From: JADFOB01 sp046753625
GTDB taxonomy: Bacteria > Planctomycetota > Phycisphaerae > UBA1845
DNA length: 25,166 bases
Assembly (NCBI GenBank): GCA_046753625.1
Contig: JBHHUB010000039.1
Location: 1 to 25,166 of the forward strand
Direction of reading: 5' to 3'
Shown here piece by piece: positions 21,800 to 25,166 of this stretch; position 1 is the first letter of the stretch; each line of letters opens with the position of its first letter. A program made the position numbers and the translations under genes. Below the pieces are notes generated by a model. It saw only the letters and a program-made list of their open reading frames with translations. It was not told where the DNA came from and made no database searches.

Positions 21800-24700
21800 C
21801 TAATCGTTGAGCACGTCCGAATACCTAGCAATGACGCTGTTTCCGATCGTTTCCGGTCTGGATCGCCCCATAAACGTCGGCAATCGATCGATCGTTTTCT
21901 GGAAACGTATCGCCTGTTCGTTGACCTCATCCAGGTGGTCCAACACGTTGATCGGATTCCCATTGGGGTCGGGCTCCGTTTCGCCGCGAACGGTTCCGTA
22001 AATCGTGAACACATGCGAACGAACGGTGACCCAATCACCGAGCGACACCAGCTCCGCGACGGCATCGAGGTAAGGATGGTTGGCCGTGACGTTCAGGACG
22101 TTTTGCGTCACGATGCCATTGTCCAGTCGAAACACATCGCCGGCGTCGCTATGACGCACGTTGGCCAGCTCTCCGACGCTGAGGAAGCCCGTTCCTCGCC
22201 GCAATTCCGGATCGGTATCGTTCCAGCCACGGCTGGTGGTTCCGACGCCGTAATCTTCAGTCTGTCCGCCGCCGATCACATCCATCACGTTTCGGACTTC
22301 GCGGTAGGCGGTAATGGCCATCGCGCGGCGTCGCCCGAGCACGCCCGATTCGTCGTCGGCGACGGGGGCGCCGTTGAGGTCCAGGTGCGGCAAGGCGTTT
22401 TTCAGTGCCGTGTATACGGGGTGGTCGGCCGTGGCTCCGTAGTCGAAGCGATCCATTGGGACCAGCGGGAGGCCTTGCATGACGCTCCACGGCGCCGCAT
22501 TGATGTTGATTCGTCCATGCACGCGCAACCCGCCCATGTCGACGCGGGCTTGAGCCGCCGGATCGACCTGGTTCCCGGTAGCGGGAGCACCGCGATACGG
22601 TCCGTCGTTGTCAAGCGGCAGAGCCGTAAAGTAGTCAAACAGCAACTGGCCCCACGGAAGATGCATGGGTTCGCCCGGTCGGTAGGCCTCCCAATCATCA
22701 TCGACCGTCGTCGACTGCCAGGGGTTGGCGCCTTCGCCTTCAGCCGGCGGAACATGATGCAGGTTCAGCGTGTCGAAAACAGGCATGCGTCCGTTGTCCA
22801 ACGCATACTGTTCCGTGCCCGTGGCATCGCTGAAATCCTCTTTCAGGTGGGTCGTGAATGCGAAGGTCTCCCCCGGCACGACGGCGGTCCAGTCGGTCAC
22901 CGCGAGGTTCGCGAACCGCAAGAGGAGGAGCATGGCGCCGGTTGTGGGGAACGCCGTGTCAAACCGACCAGTGTCCGCCGTGTAGATCTCAATGGGGTAT
23001 TGATCTTGAATCGCGAGCACGGCGTTGTCGTTCCCGAGCGTATGCGGGTCCGTGGCATCGTGAACGGCGTCGGCGGGCACCGCCGGAAAAGGCGCGTACC
23101 AGGGGCCGACCCGACTCGGGAAATCGGGCGTCCGGGCGACGCCACGCCGCTCGAGCGTCCAGATTTCAGCCGTCTGCAATGGCTCCGCGACATTGCCGCC
23201 GACCTCAAACTCATCCAGAACGATGTCGACGGTATCCACCCCATAGGTTCGGCGTCGGATCAGGTAGATCGTTTCACCGTTGAGGAACGAAAAGGACAAA
23301 CCACGCGTGGCAACATTGTCGAAGCCCAGGCTGTCGGGGAGGCCGAACTGGTTCTCCGGATCCACATACAACACGGAATAGCCCTTGGCGGCGATGTTCT
23401 GTGTGAGCGGGATTTCCGTACCATCGGCGAATCGGAGCCGGTATTCACTTCCACCGGGGACGATGGGATCGTTGTTCGGATTGAACAGCTCCACGGCATA
23501 GCCGGACAGGTTGGGATCAGCCACCCCGTTGTCATCCTGCACATAGGCCGTGATTTCGGTGATAAACGGCTGCCGTTCCAATCCGTAGACGTAGTCGTTG
23601 CTGCCGCCGTACGGTCGGCCGATGGCCTCGCTCCAAGCCACGCCGCCATGAAATGCCGGATCCCAATCCGCTTCCCTCAGTTCGAAATTCCTGACGGCGA
23701 TACGCGTCGGTACGGCGTCGGCGTCCATGAAATCGATCATGTTGGCGGTTAGTGCCGCCGCCGTCCGAGAGATGTTCTTGTATTGTTCCGGAGTGCGAAC
23801 CCACAACCGCATGGCGTCGCCGCCACCGGCGATATTCAGCGTTTCGAATCGGCCCCATCGTATGGTGGGATTCGGGCGTGCAGTCAGCAGCAGCATTTCA
23901 AAGGCTTCGTAAATGAGATTGTTGCGCATGGCTTCGGTGATCGGGTGCTCCACACTGCGGTTGCCGGGGTTATTGGTCGTGTGCCGATCCAACCAGGGCA
24001 AGCTCAGCCGCAATCGCCCCTTGCGCGGATCGGCGCGGCAGCCCGTCTGGAACGAATCCATTTCACATTCACACCAGGATATTGCCGGCCCCGGGTCGGT
24101 ATAGAGCTGTGTGACATCGCTCATCAACCCGGGACCGGCGATATCCAGCGGATCGGGCTGATTGTTGAGGATGCGCTGCGCGCTGTGGACCGTATGCGGG
24201 TAGTCGAGGTATTCAAAGGGAAGTCCGTCAAAGCCGAACGTATTCGGGTTCGCGCATTCCGAGTTTTGTGCCACGGTGCGCATCAGGTCGACCACATCGA
24301 CACCACGGGTAACAATCGGTTGCAAGGTCGCGGGGTCCACCGCAATCTGAGCAGGTCCGCCCGCGTTAGTCACCAGCTCGTATACGTCGATGGCCGCACC
24401 GCGCGTGATCAGATCGTCGTGGCTAACCGTGGTTACCAGATGACGGTGATCCCGGGTCTCGGGAGCGGATGCGGGATTCATCCTGCCTTCCCAAACCTCG
24501 TGATCGTTGTTGGGCGCATCGTAACCGAACGGCCAATACTGATGGCCGTCTTTGTGCACGGTTTCCCGTCCAGGGAAGAAGCTGCTGGACGGGAACATCT
24601 TGGTGCCGAAATCGCCACCGCCGGGCGGATCGGTGGTGGCCAGGTCGGCCGGATCGCCTTGTATGGCGGATGTCGCCATTTCCGCCGGTGGAAACTGGAA

Positions 24701-25166
24701 CCGCCGGCGAAGCATGGGCTCTTCCGCCGAGGGCAGATACGGGCCATGTCGGTTGTCGCTCGCGTTGGTCTCCTCGATGGCCTCGAGGAACTCAGTGCTG
24801 TCGTTCAGCCAGTCGTGCGCCAACGCCGCGCGAAGCAGGTTCGGGTGGGCGTCGTTCACGTTGACCATCGCCCCATGTGGGATCACTCGGGCGGCGACGT
24901 AGACGCGACCTCGCGGATTGGCCGGGTCGTTAACGGCCCTGGAGATGGTGTCGAATTGGTCCGCGGGCAGGTCTTCGCGAAAGAGTCGGTATTGCCGTGT
25001 GTCCACGATCCCATCGCCGTCGCTGTCAACCGCCAGGGCGTCCCAATCGTCCAAACTTCGCTCGAACGGTGCCTTGTTGTGGGTGCCATCGAAATCTTGG
25101 ACGTCGTTTTGAAGCGACGTATCGATGATGCCGCGCGTGACGGCCACATTTTGGGAAAAGAGCCCG
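21800..25166 (-). CDS. Very large protein of unknown function with lamin-tail-like and GspK-like segments, 5' end missing
   Basis: The reading frame stays open through the right edge of the window, so at least 1,121 residues are visible and the N-terminus is missing; a GTG at 25147 is only an internal candidate. A stretch around VELFNPNNDPIVPGG with KGYSVLYV (about 23380-23515) resembles a lamin-tail-like beta domain. GRININAAPWSVMQGLPLVP (about 22460-22520) resembles the GRININTAP segment of GspK-type minor pseudopilins, and a late stretch (VTVRSHVFTIYGTVRGE) resembles the corresponding C-terminal part. DSDGDGIVDTRQ near the visible N-terminus looks like a calcium loop. My best guess is a planctomycete-specific component or relative of a type II secretion or type IV pilus assembly. 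I cannot name it, and the guess is inference from short motifs. Confidence 0.65.
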   Translation of the reverse strand, partial: GLFSQNVAVTRGIIDTSLQNDVQDFDGTHNKAPFERSLDDWDALAVDSDGDGIVDTRQYRLFREDLPADQFDTISRAVNDPANPRGRVYVAARVIPHGAMVNVNDAHPNLLRAALAHDWLNDSTEFLEAIEETNASDNRHGPYLPSAEEPMLRRRFQFPPAEMATSAIQGDPADLATTDPPGGGDFGTKMFPSSSFFPGRETVHKDGHQYWPFGYDAPNNDHEVWEGRMNPASAPETRDHRHLVTTVSHDDLITRGAAIDVYELVTNAGGPAQIAVDPATLQPIVTRGVDVVDLMRTVAQNSECANPNTFGFDGLPFEYLDYPHTVHSAQRILNNQPDPLDIAGPGLMSDVTQLYTDPGPAISWCECEMDSFQTGCRADPRKGRLRLSLPWLDRHTTNNPGNRSVEHPITEAMRNNLIYEAFEMLLLTARPNPTIRWGRFETLNIAGGGDAMRLWVRTPEQYKNISRTAAALTANMIDFMDADAVPTRIAVRNFELREADWDPAFHGGVAWSEAIGRPYGGSNDYVYGLERQPFITEITAYVQDDNGVADPNLSGYAVELFNPNNDPIVPGGSEYRLRFADGTEIPLTQNIAAKGYSVLYVDPENQFGLPDSLGFDNVATRGLSFSFLNGETIYLIRRRTYGVDTVDIVLDEFEVGGNVAEPLQTAEIWTLERRGVARTPDFPSRVGPWYAPFPAVPADAVHDATDPHTLGNDNAVLAIQDQYPIEIYTADTGRFDTAFPTTGAMLLLLRFANLAVTDWTAVVPGETFAFTTHLKEDFSDATGTEQYALDNGRMPVFDTLNLHHVPPAEGEGANPWQSTTVDDDWEAYRPGEPMHLPWGQLLFDYFTALPLDNDGPYRGAPATGNQVDPAAQARVDMGGLRVHGRININAAPWSVMQGLPLVPMDRFDYGATADHPVYTALKNALPHLDLNGAPVADDESGVLGRRRAMAITAYREVRNVMDVIGGGQTEDYGVGTTSRGWNDTDPELRRGTGFLSVGELANVRHSDAGDVFRLDNGIVTQNVLNVTANHPYLDAVAELVSLGDWVTVRSHVFTIYGTVRGETEPDPNGNPINVLDHLDEVNEQAIRFQKTIDRLPTFMGRSRPETIGNSVIARYSDVLND

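Noticed and set aside
21221..23752. A plus-strand open frame of about 843 codons opposite the two giant minus-strand genes
   Set aside because: Its translation is arginine-, valine- and histidine-rich without domain motifs, it crosses the promoter and gap between two real genes, and the minus-strand frames have coherent domains and ribosome sites. It is a GC-driven shadow.

Overview
The window looks like a GC-rich chromosomal segment of a member of the Planctomycetota, probably a Phycisphaerae-like lineage. This rests on three observations: a very large secreted protein built of six-cysteine GACC repeats and ending in dockerin-type calcium loops, a sigma-70 factor with a long non-canonical N-terminal region, and short GC-rich hairpin repeats scattered through the intergenic gaps. 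No rRNA, tRNA, CRISPR array, transposase or phage gene was seen. The taxonomic call is inference, because no marker gene could be searched.

Layout. (1) 1-2724, minus strand: apt (adenine salvage), a DASS/SLC13 anion:sodium symporter and an adenylylsulfate-kinase-like gene cut by the window edge. The last two could cooperate in taking up and activating sulfate. (2) 3106-6751, plus strand: a membrane ion-pumping pyrophosphatase (hppA) with its own promoter, leader hairpin and strong terminator, then a PilZ cyclic-di-GMP receptor protein. (3) 6945-8768, minus strand: glmS, convergent with the PilZ gene across a shared bidirectional terminator. Its upstream gap carries a good sigma-70-like promoter, a 14-bp palindrome and an overlapping hairpin. 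(4) 9167-13100, plus strand: rarA, a 5-formyltetrahydrofolate cyclo-ligase gene, and a sigma factor gene with its own promoter and a structured leader. (5) 13274-16216, plus strand: a compact three-gene nonulosonic acid operon (CMP-sugar synthetase, NeuB-like synthase, NeuC/LegG-like epimerase) with overlapping genes, followed by an HDOD signalling protein. (6) 17276-25166, minus strand: two very large genes, the GACC-repeat/dockerin protein and a 5'-truncated protein of more than 1,100 residues with a lamin-tail-like segment and a GspK-like motif.

How the parts fit. glmS makes glucosamine-6-phosphate, the precursor of UDP-GlcNAc, which a hydrolysing 2-epimerase of the NeuC type would use. 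The window therefore holds both ends of a possible route to a CMP-activated nonulosonic acid for surface glycans. The two giant minus-strand proteins look like exported cell-surface or secretion-apparatus components. PilZ and HDOD proteins suggest second-messenger or stress signalling nearby. The least conventional items are the sigma factor architecture, the 21-unit cysteine repeat array, the periplasmic-loop insertion in the pyrophosphatase, and the family of intergenic hairpin repeats.
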